In this document: piece after piece, positions 46,320 to 56,707 of the stretch | How positions within the stretch are numbered: position 1 is the first letter of the stretch | Layout of the letters: every line of letters begins with the position of its first letter | Source of the DNA: Bradyrhizobium sp. 200 | GTDB lineage: Bacteria; Pseudomonadota; Alphaproteobacteria; Rhizobiales; Xanthobacteraceae | NCBI RefSeq assembly: GCF_023100945.1 | Contig: NZ_CP064689.1 | Span: 9,406,001-9,470,000, forward strand | Reading direction: 5' to 3' | DNA length: 64,000 bases | Program-made: the position numbers and the translations under genes | The notes under the pieces: model-generated | The model's database searches: none | Told to the model about the DNA's origin: nothing | Seen by the model: only the letters and a program-made list of their open reading frames with translations

Positions 46320-47270
46320 ATGATGCCACTTCGACACTTCGCTGCGGTCGCCCTGATCGTTGCCGCCAATTCCCTGGTGGTCTCTTCCGCGTTCGCTGCC
46401 GACCCGGTCTTCCCGCCGGGCGCCAGGGTCGGCATGACGCCGCTGGTCGGCCTCAACAAGGCCAGAACGTTCACGGGATTCGAGACCGAGGACCAGAGCG
46501 TCAAAGTGCTGGTCACCGACCTGCCCGCCGAAGCCTATGGCGAGGTCGCCAACGCCTTCAAGGCCAACCCGGGCGGCACCGGCGGCATCAAGCCGGAGAG
46601 CATCGAGACCGCGGCCGGGCTCGCCTACTACACCGCCGAGAACGCCAGGGACGGCGCCACCAATGTGCGCCGCTATTCGATGATCCTGCCCGGCCCCACC
46701 TTCTCCGGCTATGTTGCCGTACAGGTGCCGGAGAACGCCGCCAAGATCTATACCGACGACGCCGTGCGCCAGATGTTCGCTTCCGCCGTGATCCGCAACG
46801 AGGTTCCGGTCGAGGAGCAGCTCGGGCTGCTGCCGTTCAAGATGAGCGAGCTCTCCAGTTTCAAGAACGTCCGCACGCTGGCGCCTGGCGCGGCCCTCAT
46901 TCTCTCCGACGGCGACGAAAAAACCGGCTTCGAGGTCGCGCCCTTCATGATCATCGGCCTGATCGGCTCGACCGCGGCTTCGCCTGACGATCGCGGCCGC
47001 TTTGCCCAGCAGATCGCGACCACCATTCCCGGCGTGCGCGACGGCAGGATCACGATGTCCGAACCGGTCCGCATCGACGGCCAGCCCGGCTACGAGACGC
47101 GGATCGACGCCATCAGCGGCAAGGCCAATACGCCGGTTACGATCGTGCAGTGGGTGCGGTTCGGCTCCCAGACCTCGATGCGCATCATCGGCTCTTCGCC
47201 GCGCGACGACTGGAGCAAGGCCTTTCCGCGCTTCCGCGCCGTCCGCGACGGAATTCATCCGCGCGGCTGA
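46320..47270 (+). CDS. Secreted hypothetical protein
   Basis: A 316-residue protein with a clear signal peptide (MMPLRHFAAVALIVAANSLVV, cleavage near SAFAAD). The mature part begins PVFPPGARVGMTPLVGLNKA and contains FTGFETEDQSVKVLVTDLPAEAY, YSMILPGPTFSGYVAVQVPEN, FEVAPFMIIGLIGS and a C-terminal VQWVRFGSQTSMRIIGSSP. The family is common in Bradyrhizobium relatives but has no function I can name; the spacing of beta strands suggests a periplasmic beta-rich domain duplicated once. It is transcribed away from dnaK and precedes the nicotinamidase gene. Confidence 0.75.
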   Translation: MMPLRHFAAVALIVAANSLVVSSAFAADPVFPPGARVGMTPLVGLNKARTFTGFETEDQSVKVLVTDLPAEAYGEVANAFKANPGGTGGIKPESIETAAGLAYYTAENARDGATNVRRYSMILPGPTFSGYVAVQVPENAAKIYTDDAVRQMFASAVIRNEVPVEEQLGLLPFKMSELSSFKNVRTLAPGAALILSDGDEKTGFEVAPFMIIGLIGSTAASPDDRGRFAQQIATTIPGVRDGRITMSEPVRIDGQPGYETRIDAISGKANTPVTIVQWVRFGSQTSMRIIGSSPRDDWSKAFPRFRAVRDGIHPRG

Positions 47271-47370
47271 TCCGGAAATTTTCAAGCGCGCCGAAACTTC
47301 AGGCTTTCGTTCGTACACACGTGGAACTAGCATTTTCTCCGGTCGGGTTCATAAACCGGGGAGACGCACC

Positions 47371-48084
47371 ATGTTTACTCGCAGGCTGGTTTTGACAGGT
47401 CTCGGCGCGACGTCCGTCGCCGCCCTCGTCCCATCAGCGCTCTGGGCCGCGCCGATCAAGCCCGACGAGGCATCCGCGCTGATCGTCATCGACGTGCAAA
47501 ACTGTTTCCTGCCGGGCGGGAGCCTTGCGGTCAAAGACGGCGAGCAGGTCGTTCCCGTCATCAACCGCCTCGCCAAGGGCTTTGCCAATGTGGTGATGAC
47601 GCAGGACTGGCACACGTCGGGCCATGTCTCGTTCGCGTCGACGCATTCCGGCAAGAAGCCGTTCGAGACCGTTAATCTCCCCTACGGCAAGCAGGTGCTG
47701 TGGCCCGATCACTGCGTGCAGGGCACTGAGGGCGCGTCGCTATCGAAAGACCTGGCGATTCCGCATGCCGGGCTCGTCATCCGCAAGGGCTTTCACAAGG
47801 ACGTCGACAGCTATTCGGCCTTCACCGAGGCGGACGGCAAGACCACGACGGGACTCGCCGCCTACTTGAAGGCGCGCAAGGTGAAGCGCGTGTTCCTGGC
47901 GGGCCTCGCCACCGACTTCTGCGTGGCATGGAGCGCGCTCGATGCGCGCAAGGCGGGCTTTGAGACCTATGTGATCGAAGACGCCTGCCGCGGCATCGAC
48001 ACCCAGGGCTCGCTCGCCAAGGCCTGGGCCGACATGACCAAGGCCGGCGTCAAGCGCATTCAGTCGGGGGACATCGCGGGTTAG
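47371..48084 (+). CDS. Tat-exported nicotinamidase (bifunctional nicotinamidase/pyrazinamidase family)
   Basis: A 237-residue isochorismatase-fold amidase converting nicotinamide to nicotinate for NAD salvage. The catalytic triad Asp-Lys-Cys is readable in [13 protein letters not shown] (Asp, about residue 38), [15 protein letters not shown] (Lys) and [14 protein letters not shown] (Cys). Metal ligands lie in [16 protein letters not shown]. Unlike cytosolic PncA, it starts with a twin-arginine-like signal ([20 protein letters not shown], cleavage near LWAAP), so export to the periplasm is likely. Its stop overlaps the convergent grpE stop by 3 bases. Confidence 0.87.
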   Translation: MFTRRLVLTGLGATSVAALVPSALWAAPIKPDEASALIVIDVQNCFLPGGSLAVKDGEQVVPVINRLAKGFANVVMTQDWHTSGHVSFASTHSGKKPFETVNLPYGKQVLWPDHCVQGTEGASLSKDLAIPHAGLVIRKGFHKDVDSYSAFTEADGKTTTGLAAYLKARKVKRVFLAGLATDFCVAWSALDARKAGFETYVIEDACRGIDTQGSLAKAWADMTKAGVKRIQSGDIAG

Positions 48085-48692
48085 TCCTGCTCGGAGGGAG
48101 CCGCCGCCGGCGCGGCCTTTGCGCCGCCCTTGGAGACGGCGACCAGCGCCGGACGCAGCACGCGCTCGCCGATCATGAAGCCGGCCTGCACGACCTGAAC
48201 CACCGTCCCCGACGGAACGGACGGATCGGGCACTTCGTACATCGCCTGCTGGAAGTTGGGGTCGAACTTTTCGCCCGACGGATCGAACTTCTTGACGCCG
48301 TTCTTTTCCAGCGTGTTGAGCAGCGAGCGCTCGGTCAGCTCGACGCCCTCGATGAAGGCCTTGATGCCGGGGTCGGCAGTCTCCCGGGCCTCGGGTGGAA
48401 TGGCGTCGAGCGCGCGCTGCAGATTGTCGGCGATATCGAGAATGTCGCGCGCAAACCCGGTGATGCCATACATCTTTGAATCGGCCACCTCGCGCCTGGT
48501 GCGCTGGCGCAGGTTTTCCATTTCCGCCAGCGTGCGCAGCACTTTGTCGCGCGCCTCGGCCAGTTCCTTGGTCAGTGCCTCATTCGACCCTTCCTCGGGA
48601 TCGTCGGGCATGATGTAGGGTTTTGAGACCACGGGCTCGCCGGTCTGGGCCGGTTTCACCGCATCATCACTCGGCCGGTTGGGATCGGTCAT
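48081..48692 (-). CDS. grpE: Nucleotide exchange factor GrpE
   Basis: A 203-residue DnaK cofactor. It has an acidic N-terminal tail, then the long helix [27 protein letters not shown], the dimerisation segment, and the C-terminal beta domain ending [18 protein letters not shown]. It exchanges ADP for ATP on DnaK. A weak RpoH-like sequence (CTTG, 18 bases, ACGATATCC) is upstream but the -10 is not a good fit. The hrcA gene lies upstream on the same strand, separated by 175 bases that include a dispersed repeat. Confidence 0.96.
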   Translation of the reverse strand: MTDPNRPSDDAVKPAQTGEPVVSKPYIMPDDPEEGSNEALTKELAEARDKVLRTLAEMENLRQRTRREVADSKMYGITGFARDILDIADNLQRALDAIPPEARETADPGIKAFIEGVELTERSLLNTLEKNGVKKFDPSGEKFDPNFQQAMYEVPDPSVPSGTVVQVVQAGFMIGERVLRPALVAVSKGGAKAAPAAAPSEQD

Positions 48693-48782
48693 AAGACTGC
48701 CTTCTCAAAAAACGCATCTGGTTCGATGGGGATTTGCTAGGCGGGATATCGTGCTTTAGGGGCCGAAAATCAAGCACAACGT

Positions 48783-48830
48783 AGCGTTTTCGAGCGAAGT
48801 GGGCGCCGGTTCGCGTGAAGAAAACTCGTC
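48783..48830. repeat. Dispersed element 'GCGTTTTC...AAAACTCGTC' (inverse of the copy at 55555)
   Basis: AGCGTTTTCGAGCGAAGTGG, GCGCCGGTTCGCGTGAAGAA and AACTCGTC are the reverse complement of the element at 55555-55602 apart from a few bases. It sits between hrcA and grpE. A conserved repeat at two unrelated loci in opposite orientation marks a mobile or REP-like family. Confidence 0.8.
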
Positions 48831-48867
48831 AAAACGAGGACCCGGAATGAGGCCCTATTCGGGCGGA

Positions 48868-49956
48868 TTAGCCGCCCAGCATCCGGCTGACGATCCGGGC
48901 GGCGTAATCCACGGTCGGAATCACCCTTGCATAGTTCAGCCGCGTCGGCCCGATCACGCCGAGAACGCCAACGATGCGGCCCGAAGCGTCGCCATAGGGC
49001 GCGATGATGGTGGAGGAGCCGGACAGCGAAAACAGCTTGTTCTCCGATCCGATGAAAATTCGCACGCCTTCGGCGCGCTCGGCGCGGCCCAGCAGGTCGA
49101 TCACGCCGCGCTTGGTCTCGAGATCGTCGAACAGCGACTTGACGCGTTCGAGATCCTCCAGCGCGTGGAGGTCTTCCAGCAGATTGGCATGCCCGCGCAC
49201 GATCAATTGCCGGTCGTCGGTTTCGCCGCCGGACCAGCTCGCGATGCCGGCGGCAATCACCTTTTGCGTCAACTGATCGAGTTCGACGCGGCTCTGGGTC
49301 AGCGCGGTTTCGAGCTCCAGCCGCGCTTCGGCGAGCGTGCGGCCGCGAATCCGCGCATTGAGGAAATTGGTCGCCTCCGTCAGCGCGGAGGAGGGAACGC
49401 CAGGCGGCAGCGCCAGCACGCGGTTTTCGACCTGGCCGTCTTCGCCGACCAGCACCACCAGCGCGCGTTCCGGCTCCAGCCGCACGAATTCGATGTGCTT
49501 CAGCCGCGAATTCGATTTGGCGGTCAGCACCACCGCGGCAGCCCTGGTGAGGCCGGAGAGCCGCGTCAGCGCTTCACCCAGCGCTGCCTCGACCGATTGC
49601 GCGCGCCCGACGGAAGCAAGCTGGCTCTGGATCGATTCCCGCTCCGGTTCGGTGAGATCGCCGACCTGCATCAAGGCATCGACGAAGAAGCGCAGGCCAA
49701 GTTCGGTGGGCAATCGCCCCGCCGAGGTATGCGGCGCATAGATCAGCCCAAGCGCTTCGAGGTCCGACATCACGTTGCGGACGGAAGCCGGCGACAGCGG
49801 CACCGCGATCAGGCGGGAAATGTTGCGCGAGCCGACCGGATCGCCGGTGGCGAGATAGCTCTCGACAATTTGACGAAAAATATCGCGCGAGCGCTCATTG
49901 AGCTGGGCAAGCCCGGTATGCGGCGCGATCAGGCCAATCGGATCGTGGTGGGCCAC
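48868..49956 (-). CDS. hrcA: Heat-inducible transcription repressor HrcA
   Basis: A 362-residue repressor of class I heat-shock genes such as groESL, which it represses at CIRCE elements. The N-terminal winged helix covers [27 protein letters not shown] and [18 protein letters not shown]. The GAF-like dimerisation domain follows, with the C-terminal [28 protein letters not shown] sequence (here [20 protein letters not shown]). I found no CIRCE inverted repeat in its own upstream region. It is divergent from rph, with a 150-base gap. Confidence 0.95.
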   Translation of the reverse strand: MAHHDPIGLIAPHTGLAQLNERSRDIFRQIVESYLATGDPVGSRNISRLIAVPLSPASVRNVMSDLEALGLIYAPHTSAGRLPTELGLRFFVDALMQVGDLTEPERESIQSQLASVGRAQSVEAALGEALTRLSGLTRAAAVVLTAKSNSRLKHIEFVRLEPERALVVLVGEDGQVENRVLALPPGVPSSALTEATNFLNARIRGRTLAEARLELETALTQSRVELDQLTQKVIAAGIASWSGGETDDRQLIVRGHANLLEDLHALEDLERVKSLFDDLETKRGVIDLLGRAERAEGVRIFIGSENKLFSLSGSSTIIAPYGDASGRIVGVLGVIGPTRLNYARVIPTVDYAARIVSRMLGG

Positions 49957-50109
49957 TGTTAACTCCTTAGCTCCCTAATTTGTCGCTCCGGCGGGCCGAT
50001 GACAAGCAGGCATTCGCCCCCGAAACAGGCCAAAAGCCCTTGCCGCTGCGCACGCCCCCACCTACAAGCACCGCGAACGAATTTTCGCTCGATTTCGAAA
50101 GGATTTCCC

Positions 50110-50823
50110 ATGCGGCCAAGCCGCCGTGCGCCCGACCAGTTGCGCCCCGTGTCGCTGGAACGCGGCGTGGTCAAATATGCCGAAGGTTCCTGCATGGTGA
50201 AATTCGGCGACACCCATGTGCTGGTCACGGCGACGCTGGAAGAACGGCTGCCGCCGTGGCTGAAGGGCCAGGGCCGCGGCTGGGTCACGGCCGAATATGG
50301 CATGCTGCCGCGCGCCACGCTGGAACGCACCCGCCGCGAGGCAGCCGCCGGCAAGCAGGGCGGGCGTACCGTCGAGATCCAGCGGCTGATCGGTCGCTCG
50401 TTGCGCGCAGCCGTCGACCTCGAGGCGCTCGGCGAGCGCCAGATCACCGTCGACTGCGACGTGATCCAGGCCGATGGCGGCACGCGCACGGCCTCGATTA
50501 CCGGCGCCTGGGTGGCGCTGGCCGACTGCATCTCGTGGATGAAGAATCGCAACATGCTCAAAGCCAACGTGCTGCGCGACAATGTCGCCGCGATCTCCTG
50601 CGGCATCTATCAGGGCACGCCGGTACTCGACCTCGACTATGCCGAGGATTCCGAGGCCGAGACCGACGCCAATTTCGTCATGACCGGCGACGGCCGCATC
50701 ATCGAGGTGCAGGGCACCGCCGAGAAGACGCCGTTCTCGCAGGACGAGTTCCTCGCGCTGATGGAACTGGCGCGCAAGGGTGTCGCGCGTCTGGTGGACT
50801 TGCAGAAGCTGGCCGTCGCGTAG
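50110..50823 (+). CDS. rph: Ribonuclease PH
   Basis: A 237-residue phosphate-dependent 3'-5' exoribonuclease that finishes tRNA 3' ends. It starts [19 protein letters not shown] and contains [23 protein letters not shown], the RNase PH signature and the catalytic stretch [39 protein letters not shown] (split). It is full length, unlike the truncated gene of some E. coli K-12 lineages. The rdgB ATG is 11 bases after its stop, so they form an operon with hemW. Confidence 0.97.
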   Translation: MRPSRRAPDQLRPVSLERGVVKYAEGSCMVKFGDTHVLVTATLEERLPPWLKGQGRGWVTAEYGMLPRATLERTRREAAAGKQGGRTVEIQRLIGRSLRAAVDLEALGERQITVDCDVIQADGGTRTASITGAWVALADCISWMKNRNMLKANVLRDNVAAISCGIYQGTPVLDLDYAEDSEAETDANFVMTGDGRIIEVQGTAEKTPFSQDEFLALMELARKGVARLVDLQKLAVA

Positions 50824-50834
50824 TCAGATCGCTC

Positions 50835-51464
50835 ATGCACCGTCGAATCACCGGCGCCCTCGTGATCGCGACCCACAATCCCGGCAAGCTCGCCGAGATG
50901 CGGGAACTGCTGGCGCCGCACGGCGTCGAGGTGGTTTCCGCGGGCGAGCTCGGCCTCGGCGAGCCCGAGGAAACCGGCCAGACGTTTCGGGCGAACGCGG
51001 CGCTCAAGGCGATCGCGGCCGCGAAAGCCGCGCAACTGCCGGCCTTTGCCGATGATTCCGGCCTCGCGGTCGATGCGCTGGACGGCGCTCCCGGCATCTA
51101 CTCGGCGCGCTGGGCCGGCGAGGGCAAGGATTTCATGGCGGCGATGAGCCGGGTCGAGCGCCTGCTGCAGGAGCGCGGCGCAACCACGCCCGACAAGCGC
51201 AAGGCGCATTTCGTCTCGGCGCTGTGCGTGGCTTGGCCCGACGGCCATCTCGAAGAGGTCGAGGCCCGCACCGATGGAACTTTGGTCTGGCCACCCCGCG
51301 GCACCGCCGGTTTCGGCTATGATCCGGCGTTCCTGCCCGACGGGCACGTCAGGACCTTTGGCGAGATGACCTCAATCGAGAAGCACGGCCTGCCCCCGCT
51401 CGGCCTCGGCCTGTCGCACCGGGCGCGTGCCTTCGTCAAACTGGCGGAGATCTGCCTTGGCTAG
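50835..51464 (+). CDS. rdgB: Non-canonical purine NTP pyrophosphatase (RdgB/HAM1)
   Basis: A 209-residue house-cleaning enzyme that hydrolyses ITP, dITP and XTP. It starts [22 protein letters not shown] with the conserved T-HN-GK site, then [25 protein letters not shown] (split; metal-binding Asp-Asp-Ser-Gly) and [15 protein letters not shown] at the end. Its 3' end overlaps the TTG start of hemW by 8 bases. Gene order rph-rdgB-hemW is conserved among Alphaproteobacteria. Confidence 0.95.
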   Translation: MHRRITGALVIATHNPGKLAEMRELLAPHGVEVVSAGELGLGEPEETGQTFRANAALKAIAAAKAAQLPAFADDSGLAVDALDGAPGIYSARWAGEGKDFMAAMSRVERLLQERGATTPDKRKAHFVSALCVAWPDGHLEEVEARTDGTLVWPPRGTAGFGYDPAFLPDGHVRTFGEMTSIEKHGLPPLGLGLSHRARAFVKLAEICLG

Positions 51465-52629
51465 CGCCGAACGCCATCACGCGAGGGGAGCCGCCTTCGG
51501 CGTCTACGTGCACTGGCCGTTCTGCCTGTCGAAGTGCCCGTATTGCGACTTCAACAGCCACGTCCGCCACGCGCCGATCGACGAAGAACGTTTTGCCCGC
51601 GCCTTTGCGCGCGAGATCGAGACCACAGCGGCGCGCGCGCCTGATCGAACCGTAACGTCGATCTTTCTCGGCGGCGGCACGCCATCGCTGATGCAGCCGC
51701 AAACGGTCGGCGCAATCCTGGATTCGATCGCCAAGCATTGGCGCGTCGCCGGCAATGTCGAGGTGACGCTGGAGGCCAATCCGACCAGCGTGGAGGCTAC
51801 GCGGTTTCGCGGCTATCGCACAGCCGGCGTCAACCGTGTCTCGCTCGGCGTGCAGGCGCTCGACGACGCCTCGCTGAAGGCGCTCGGACGATTGCACAGC
51901 GCGCGCGAGGCGCTGGATGCGGTCGCGATCGCGCGCGGCGCGTTCGACCGCTACTCGTTCGACCTGATCTACGCCCGCCCCGACCAGACGCCGCAGATGT
52001 GGGCGGACGAATTGAAGCTCGCGATCTCCGAAGCCGCCGAACATCTGTCGCTCTACCAGCTCACGATCGAGGAAGGCACGCCGTTCTTCGGCCTGCATGC
52101 GGCGGGCAAATTGAAAACACCGGACGAGGCGATGGCTCGCGCGCTCTACGATGTGACGCAGGAAGTGTGCGCGCATCATGGCCTGCCGGCCTACGAGATT
52201 TCCAATCACGCCCGCGCAGGCGCCGCGTGCCAGCATAATCTGGTCTACTGGCGCGGCGACGAATATGCCGGCATTGGCCCAGGCGCGCATGGGCGTCTCG
52301 ACATCGACGGCGCGAGGCACGCGATCGCGACCGAGAAACGCCCCGAGGCCTGGCTGATGCGCGTCGAGGCCAACGGCCATGGCGTGGTGACCGACGATTC
52401 GCTCAACAGCGAAGAACGCGCCGATGAATTCCTGCTGATGGGATTGCGGCTCGCCGAGGGCATCGATCCCCGGCGTTATGCGGCGCTGTCCGGACGCACG
52501 CTCGATCCGGGCCGGATCGCCGTATTGCGCGAGGAAGGTGCCATCATCGTCGATGCCGACGGCAGGCTGCGCGTGACCAAGGATGGATTTCCGGTGCTCG
52601 ACGCAGTGGTTGCGGATCTCGCGGCGTAG
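51457..52629 (+). CDS. hemW: HemW, radical SAM heme chaperone (coproporphyrinogen III oxidase-like)
   Basis: A 390-residue radical SAM protein. The start at TTG 51457 is chosen because GGAGA (51446-51450) lies six bases upstream. The protein then begins [10 protein letters not shown] and reaches [17 protein letters not shown] with the C-x3-C-x2-C cluster motif. [10 protein letters not shown] and [12 protein letters not shown] follow as in HemW. The HNRxY motif found in true HemN is replaced by the HemW pattern ([21 protein letters not shown]). HemW inserts heme into respiratory enzymes rather than oxidising coproporphyrinogen. It overlaps rdgB by 8 bases and ends before a dispersed repeat. 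Confidence 0.93.
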   Translation: MASAERHHARGAAFGVYVHWPFCLSKCPYCDFNSHVRHAPIDEERFARAFAREIETTAARAPDRTVTSIFLGGGTPSLMQPQTVGAILDSIAKHWRVAGNVEVTLEANPTSVEATRFRGYRTAGVNRVSLGVQALDDASLKALGRLHSAREALDAVAIARGAFDRYSFDLIYARPDQTPQMWADELKLAISEAAEHLSLYQLTIEEGTPFFGLHAAGKLKTPDEAMARALYDVTQEVCAHHGLPAYEISNHARAGAACQHNLVYWRGDEYAGIGPGAHGRLDIDGARHAIATEKRPEAWLMRVEANGHGVVTDDSLNSEERADEFLLMGLRLAEGIDPRRYAALSGRTLDPGRIAVLREEGAIIVDADGRLRVTKDGFPVLDAVVADLAA

Positions 52630-52639
52630 CCCCGAAGCC

Positions 52640-52730
52640 GTAGCCCGGATGGAGCGCAGCGCAATCCGGGATAAGTCTTTCAGGCGGCGAGAGGGTCCCC
52701 GGGTTACGCTTTCGCTCCACCCGGGCTACG
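52640..52730. repeat. Dispersed palindromic repeat (third 'GTAGCCCGGATGGAGCG' copy)
   Basis: GTAGCCCGGATGGAGCGCAG at the left is inverted as TTCGCTCCACCCGGGCTACG at the right. It separates the convergent hemW and lipoprotein genes and matches 11695-11782 and 21671-21751. Confidence 0.9.
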
Positions 52731-52746
52731 CGACTGCGACCAACAC

Positions 52747-53955
52747 CTACGCCCCAAAACTCTTCGGCGAACCGGCAACCGGCGTGCTGCCGCCGCTGGC
52801 GACCTTCATCACCGCAAGCCCGCGCTCATTGCTGCCGTCGGAGCGGAAGCGGAACAGGCCGTCGATGCCGGCAAAGCCCGACGGGTTGGTCAGCGTTTCC
52901 GGCGCAAAACGTTGGCTGCCCTGCTTCGACAGCGCGGCGACCAGTGCGACCGCATCATAGGCAAGCGTTGCGGTGCGCACAGGATCGGCGCCGTATTTGG
53001 CGCGGTAGCGGCCGGAGAAGGCGCGGAAGCCCGACGGATCGGGCGCGGCATAGAGCCCGCCCTGCAGCGGAGCGCTCGCATAGACGCGCGGATTGTCCCA
53101 CAGCCCGGTGCCGAGCAACTGGATATTGCGCAGATTCGCGCCTGCCGCGGTCAAGGCGTCCGCCGTCGCCACGACCGATTCGCCGTCGTCGGCGATGAAC
53201 AGCGCATCCGCCGAGCCGAGCGACTGCGCCACCGTCCGAGCCGCGGCCGAACGATCGGAGGCGTATTTCTCGAAGGCGACCATACGCCCCCTGCGGCCGA
53301 CCGCCTGCTTGAAGGCTGCTTCCACCACATTGCCGTAGGCGTTGTCGGGCAATAGCGCCGCGAAAGATTTCTTTCCGATGCCGGCGGAATAATCGACGAT
53401 CCGGTTGACGTCGGATTCGGGCAGGAAGCTCAGGAGATAAACGCCGCGTCCGGCCACGCTTGAGTCGGTCGAGAACGCGATCACCGAAACGCCGCGCGCG
53501 CGCGTCAGTTGCGCGGTCGCCGGCACCGAGGCCGCGAACAGCGGACCCAGAATGATTTCCGCGCCCTCGCCGAGCGCCTGCTGGGTGACCTGCTGGGCGC
53601 CTTGCGGGCTGCCGCCGTCATCCTTGATCAGAAGCTGGATGTTGGGATTCTGGAATTCCGCCAGCGCCATCTCGGCCGCGTTCTTCATCGATTGCGCGGC
53701 GACGCCGGCATTACCGGCGGCCGAGAGCGGCAGGATCAGGCCGACCTTGACCTGCCCGGTGCCGACCGCAAGCGGCTGTTGCTGCGGACCCGGCGGTCCC
53801 TCGGGTTGGGACGGGCCGAACGGGCTGGAAATCTGACCACCGGAGCAGGCGCCGAGCAACGGCGCGCCGAGAATAAGACCAACTGCCGTCCGCCGGGTCG
53901 GTCCTGACAGCCGAGCATCCGGGGATCCATGCTTGGGATTGAGCGGGCCTACCAT
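52747..53955 (-). CDS. Lipoprotein with periplasmic binding-protein fold (LpoA/PBP-activator-like)
   Basis: A 402-residue protein starting MVGPLNPKHGSPDARLSGPT. The signal ends in the lipobox LLGAC followed by SGGQ (lipidated Cys about residue 37). A Pro/Gln-rich linker precedes a type I periplasmic-binding domain that begins VKVGLILPLSAAGNAGVAAQSM. The family includes E. coli LpoA-like activators of penicillin-binding proteins and leucine-binding proteins; the position divergent from rsmI and followed by yraN-gshB is the usual LpoA neighbourhood in proteobacteria. So a role in cell-wall synthesis is likely but not shown. An in-frame ATG at 54054 adds 33 residues before the basic signal and is less likely. 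Confidence 0.8.
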   Translation of the reverse strand: MVGPLNPKHGSPDARLSGPTRRTAVGLILGAPLLGACSGGQISSPFGPSQPEGPPGPQQQPLAVGTGQVKVGLILPLSAAGNAGVAAQSMKNAAEMALAEFQNPNIQLLIKDDGGSPQGAQQVTQQALGEGAEIILGPLFAASVPATAQLTRARGVSVIAFSTDSSVAGRGVYLLSFLPESDVNRIVDYSAGIGKKSFAALLPDNAYGNVVEAAFKQAVGRRGRMVAFEKYASDRSAAARTVAQSLGSADALFIADDGESVVATADALTAAGANLRNIQLLGTGLWDNPRVYASAPLQGGLYAAPDPSGFRAFSGRYRAKYGADPVRTATLAYDAVALVAALSKQGSQRFAPETLTNPSGFAGIDGLFRFRSDGSNERGLAVMKVASGGSTPVAGSPKSFGA

Positions 53956-54187
53956 CTTGTCTCTATCTCTTGACCGACCGCCGTCGGCCAGGATTCCGGC
54001 TTTCTGAGCCGAAGCACCTGAACCGCTACTGAACCCACATGCGGGATTCTGCAATATTGTCGAGGATTAGTTAACCAAAACAAAAGGATTACGGCCCCGC
54101 CGCGACATGCAAATGGCGGGGAACTTCCGCCTTGTCTCCCTCCCGCCGGATATGGCGCTTGCACCAAGAGCCCTCTAGATTGCCACT

Positions 54188-55141
54188 ATGCGCGCAAAAC
54201 CCAGCTCCAACTACGGGTCTGATACCGAACCGGGTTCGGCCAACAGAACATTTTCTGTCGGCGGCCACATCCTTAATGCGCCGAAGCCGGTTCCCGGCCT
54301 CTATCTGGTGGCAACCCCGATCGGCAACCTTGGCGACATAACCTTGCGTGCGCTGGAGACATTGGCCGGCGTCGACATCATCGCCTGCGAGGACACCCGC
54401 ATCACCCGCCGCCTGACCGAGCGCTATGCGATTTCGGCAGAGCTCAAGCCGTATCACGAGCATAACGCGGCGATGGCGCGGCCGAAAATCCTGGAAAAGC
54501 TGGCGCAGGGCGCCTCGATCGCACTGGTATCGGATGCCGGCACGCCCTTGATCTCGGACCCTGGCTTCAAGCTGGTGCGCGAGGTCTGCGCCGCCGGCCA
54601 CGCCGTGATCGCGGTGCCGGGCGCGTCCTCGGTGCTGACGGCGCTGGCAGTCGCAGCACTCCCCACCGACCGGTTTTTCTTCGAGGGATTCTTGCCGGCG
54701 AGGCAAGTCTCGCGGCGGACGCGGCTTTCGGAATTGGCCCGGATCGACGCCACGCTTGTCATGTTCGAATCCGGCAACCGCGTGCAGGAGACGCTGGCCG
54801 ATCTTTCCGAGATCATGGGCGGGCGCGACGCCGCCATTTGCCGCGAACTCACAAAACTGCACGAGGACGTCAAGCGTGCGCCAATCCCGGAGCTGGCGAG
54901 GGCCGCCAACACGCTGGAGACCCGCGGCGAGTTCGTGCTCGTCGTTGGCCCGCCGCGCGCCGATGAAGGGATCATGACGCAGCAGGATCTCGACGACCTC
55001 TTGCGCGCCTCGCTCGCGCGCGACAGCGTCAAGGACAGCGTGGCGCATGCGGTCGAGCTTTCCGGGCGGCCGCGCCGCGAGGTCTACGCCCGCGCGCTGG
55101 AGCTCGCGAAAGAAAACAGAGGCGACCATGGCGAAGACTGA
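54188..55141 (+). CDS. rsmI: 16S rRNA (cytidine-1402-2'-O)-methyltransferase RsmI
   Basis: A 317-residue SAM-dependent methyltransferase acting on the decoding centre. After a 36-residue N-terminal stretch comes [19 protein letters not shown] (the RsmI signature), then [24 protein letters not shown] and the C-terminal helical part ending in the yraN overlap. The ATG at 54188 is used; an internal start near residue 30 is possible. Its 3' end overlaps yraN by 14 bases. Confidence 0.93.
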   Translation: MRAKPSSNYGSDTEPGSANRTFSVGGHILNAPKPVPGLYLVATPIGNLGDITLRALETLAGVDIIACEDTRITRRLTERYAISAELKPYHEHNAAMARPKILEKLAQGASIALVSDAGTPLISDPGFKLVREVCAAGHAVIAVPGASSVLTALAVAALPTDRFFFEGFLPARQVSRRTRLSELARIDATLVMFESGNRVQETLADLSEIMGGRDAAICRELTKLHEDVKRAPIPELARAANTLETRGEFVLVVGPPRADEGIMTQQDLDDLLRASLARDSVKDSVAHAVELSGRPRREVYARALELAKENRGDHGED

Positions 55142-55541
55142 CGGCACATCGCCGCCGGACGCAGCAGTAAAGCTCGCCGCGCCCAAACGGGTCGCGGCCT
55201 TCCGCACCGGGCTTTCGGCCGAAAGCCGCGCCGCCGCCTTTCTGATGGCAAAAGGCTACCGCATTTTGGCAAAGCGCTTCCGCACCCCCTATGGCGAGAT
55301 CGACCTGGTGGCGAAGAAACGCAATCTGGTCGCCTTCGTCGAGGTCAAGGCCCGCGCCAGCCTCGACGACGCCGCCTACGCCGTGACGCCGCGCCAGCAG
55401 GCACGCATCATCGATGCCGCGCAAGGCTGGCTGATGGCGCATCCCGAGCATGCCGAATTTGAGCTGCGATTTGACGCCGTCCTGATTGCGCCGCGGCGTC
55501 TGCCACGCCATCTGTTAGCGGCATTCGACGCCAGCGCTTGA
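55128..55541 (+). CDS. yraN: YraN-family (UPF0102) putative endonuclease-fold protein
   Basis: A 137-residue protein starting [20 protein letters not shown]. The restriction-endonuclease-like core is [42 protein letters not shown] (split, about residues 45-86), with the PD-(D/E)XK-type acidic residues in EIDLV and FVEVK. Its function is unknown; YraN proteins are linked to chromosome or Holliday-junction processing by context only. Overlaps rsmI by 14 bases. Confidence 0.88.
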   Translation: MAKTDGTSPPDAAVKLAAPKRVAAFRTGLSAESRAAAFLMAKGYRILAKRFRTPYGEIDLVAKKRNLVAFVEVKARASLDDAAYAVTPRQQARIIDAAQGWLMAHPEHAEFELRFDAVLIAPRRLPRHLLAAFDASA

Positions 55542-55554
55542 AGATTCTCATTTG

Positions 55555-55602
55555 GACGCGTTTTCTTAACGCGAACCGGTACCCACTTCGCTTGAAAACG
55601 CT
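55555..55602. repeat. Dispersed element 'GACGCGTTTTC...GAAAACGCT'
   Basis: GACGCGTTTTCTTAACGCGA, ACCGGTACCCACTTCGCTTG and AAAACGCT, between yraN and gshB. Its reverse complement occurs at 48783-48830. It lies 30 bases before the gshB ATG and could carry its promoter or a transcript boundary. Confidence 0.8.
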
Positions 55603-55631
55603 ATGATCCCTCCAGAGACCCGGGCCCCACT

Positions 55632-56579
55632 ATGAAATTGAATGTCGCCGTCCAGATGGACCCCATCGCGCGTATCAACATCCGCGGCGATTCGACCTTT
55701 GCGCTGATGCTGGAAGCGCAAAAGCGCGGCCACGGGCTTTCTTATTTCACGCCGGACCAGCTCTCGCTGCGCGGCGAGGAACTGGTGGCGCCGGTGCAGG
55801 CGGTGACCGTGCGCGATGAGGCCGGCAATCATTTCACCCTTGGTGAGCCCAAGCGCCAGCCGCTGAACGGCTTCGACGTCATCCTGCTCCGGCAGGAGCC
55901 GCCGTTCGATATCGCCTACATCACCTCGACGCATTTGCTGGAACGAATCCATCCCAGGACGCTGGTCGTTAACGATCCGGCCAGCGTGCGCAACGCGCCG
56001 GAAAAGATGTTCGTGCTGAACTTTCCGCAGTTGATGCCGCCGACGCTGATCTCGCGCGACCTCGACGAGATCAATTCGTTCCGCGACGAGCACGGCGCCG
56101 TTGTCATGAAGCCGCTGCACGGCCATGGCGGCGCCGCGGTGTTTCGCGTCATGCCGCAGGACATGAATTTCGGTTCGCTGTTCGACATGTTCTCGGTCAC
56201 CTTCCGCGAGCCCTGGGTGATCCAGCGTTTCCTCCCCGAGGTGAAGCACGGCGACAAGCGCATCATCCTGGTCGATGGCGAATTCGCCGGTGCCGTCAAC
56301 CGCGTGCCAGCCGCCGACGATCTTCGCTCCAACATGGTCCGCGGCGGCGCCGCGCAAGCCACCGATCTCTCGGAGCGCGAACGCGAAATCTGCGCCACGC
56401 TCGGCCCCGCGCTGCGCGAGCGAGGATTATTGTTCGTCGGCATCGACGTGATCGACGGCAATCTCACCGAGATCAACGTCACCTGCCCCACCGGCATCCG
56501 CGCGATTGCCAAGCTCGGCGGACCGGATGTCGCGGCAAGGATCTGGGACACCATTGAGACGAAGCGCGGCAGGAAATAA
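55632..56579 (+). CDS. gshB: Glutathione synthase
   Basis: A 315-residue ATP-grasp ligase joining gamma-glutamylcysteine and glycine. It starts [20 protein letters not shown] with the E. coli-type MD-I-x-I-x-x-D-S motif. [30 protein letters not shown], the ATP-grasp [15 protein letters not shown] and [13 protein letters not shown] follow. It is preceded by a dispersed element and lies downstream of rsmI-yraN. Confidence 0.97.
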   Translation: MKLNVAVQMDPIARINIRGDSTFALMLEAQKRGHGLSYFTPDQLSLRGEELVAPVQAVTVRDEAGNHFTLGEPKRQPLNGFDVILLRQEPPFDIAYITSTHLLERIHPRTLVVNDPASVRNAPEKMFVLNFPQLMPPTLISRDLDEINSFRDEHGAVVMKPLHGHGGAAVFRVMPQDMNFGSLFDMFSVTFREPWVIQRFLPEVKHGDKRIILVDGEFAGAVNRVPAADDLRSNMVRGGAAQATDLSEREREICATLGPALRERGLLFVGIDVIDGNLTEINVTCPTGIRAIAKLGGPDVAARIWDTIETKRGRK

Positions 56580-56707
56580 TTTCGCCTCGCGCCCCCACTG
56601 GCGCGATCGGCAATAGTGCCCACGTTTCAGAGTGCGAGCCGTGGTCGACCTGACGGATGATCGACCGGCCGCCCTCGGATGACATTGGACGGAAAAGGAA
56701 AACGCCA

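Noticed and set aside
45984..47333. 449-residue minus-strand ORF
   Set aside because: Mostly antisense to the secreted-protein gene at 46320-47270, which has a signal peptide.
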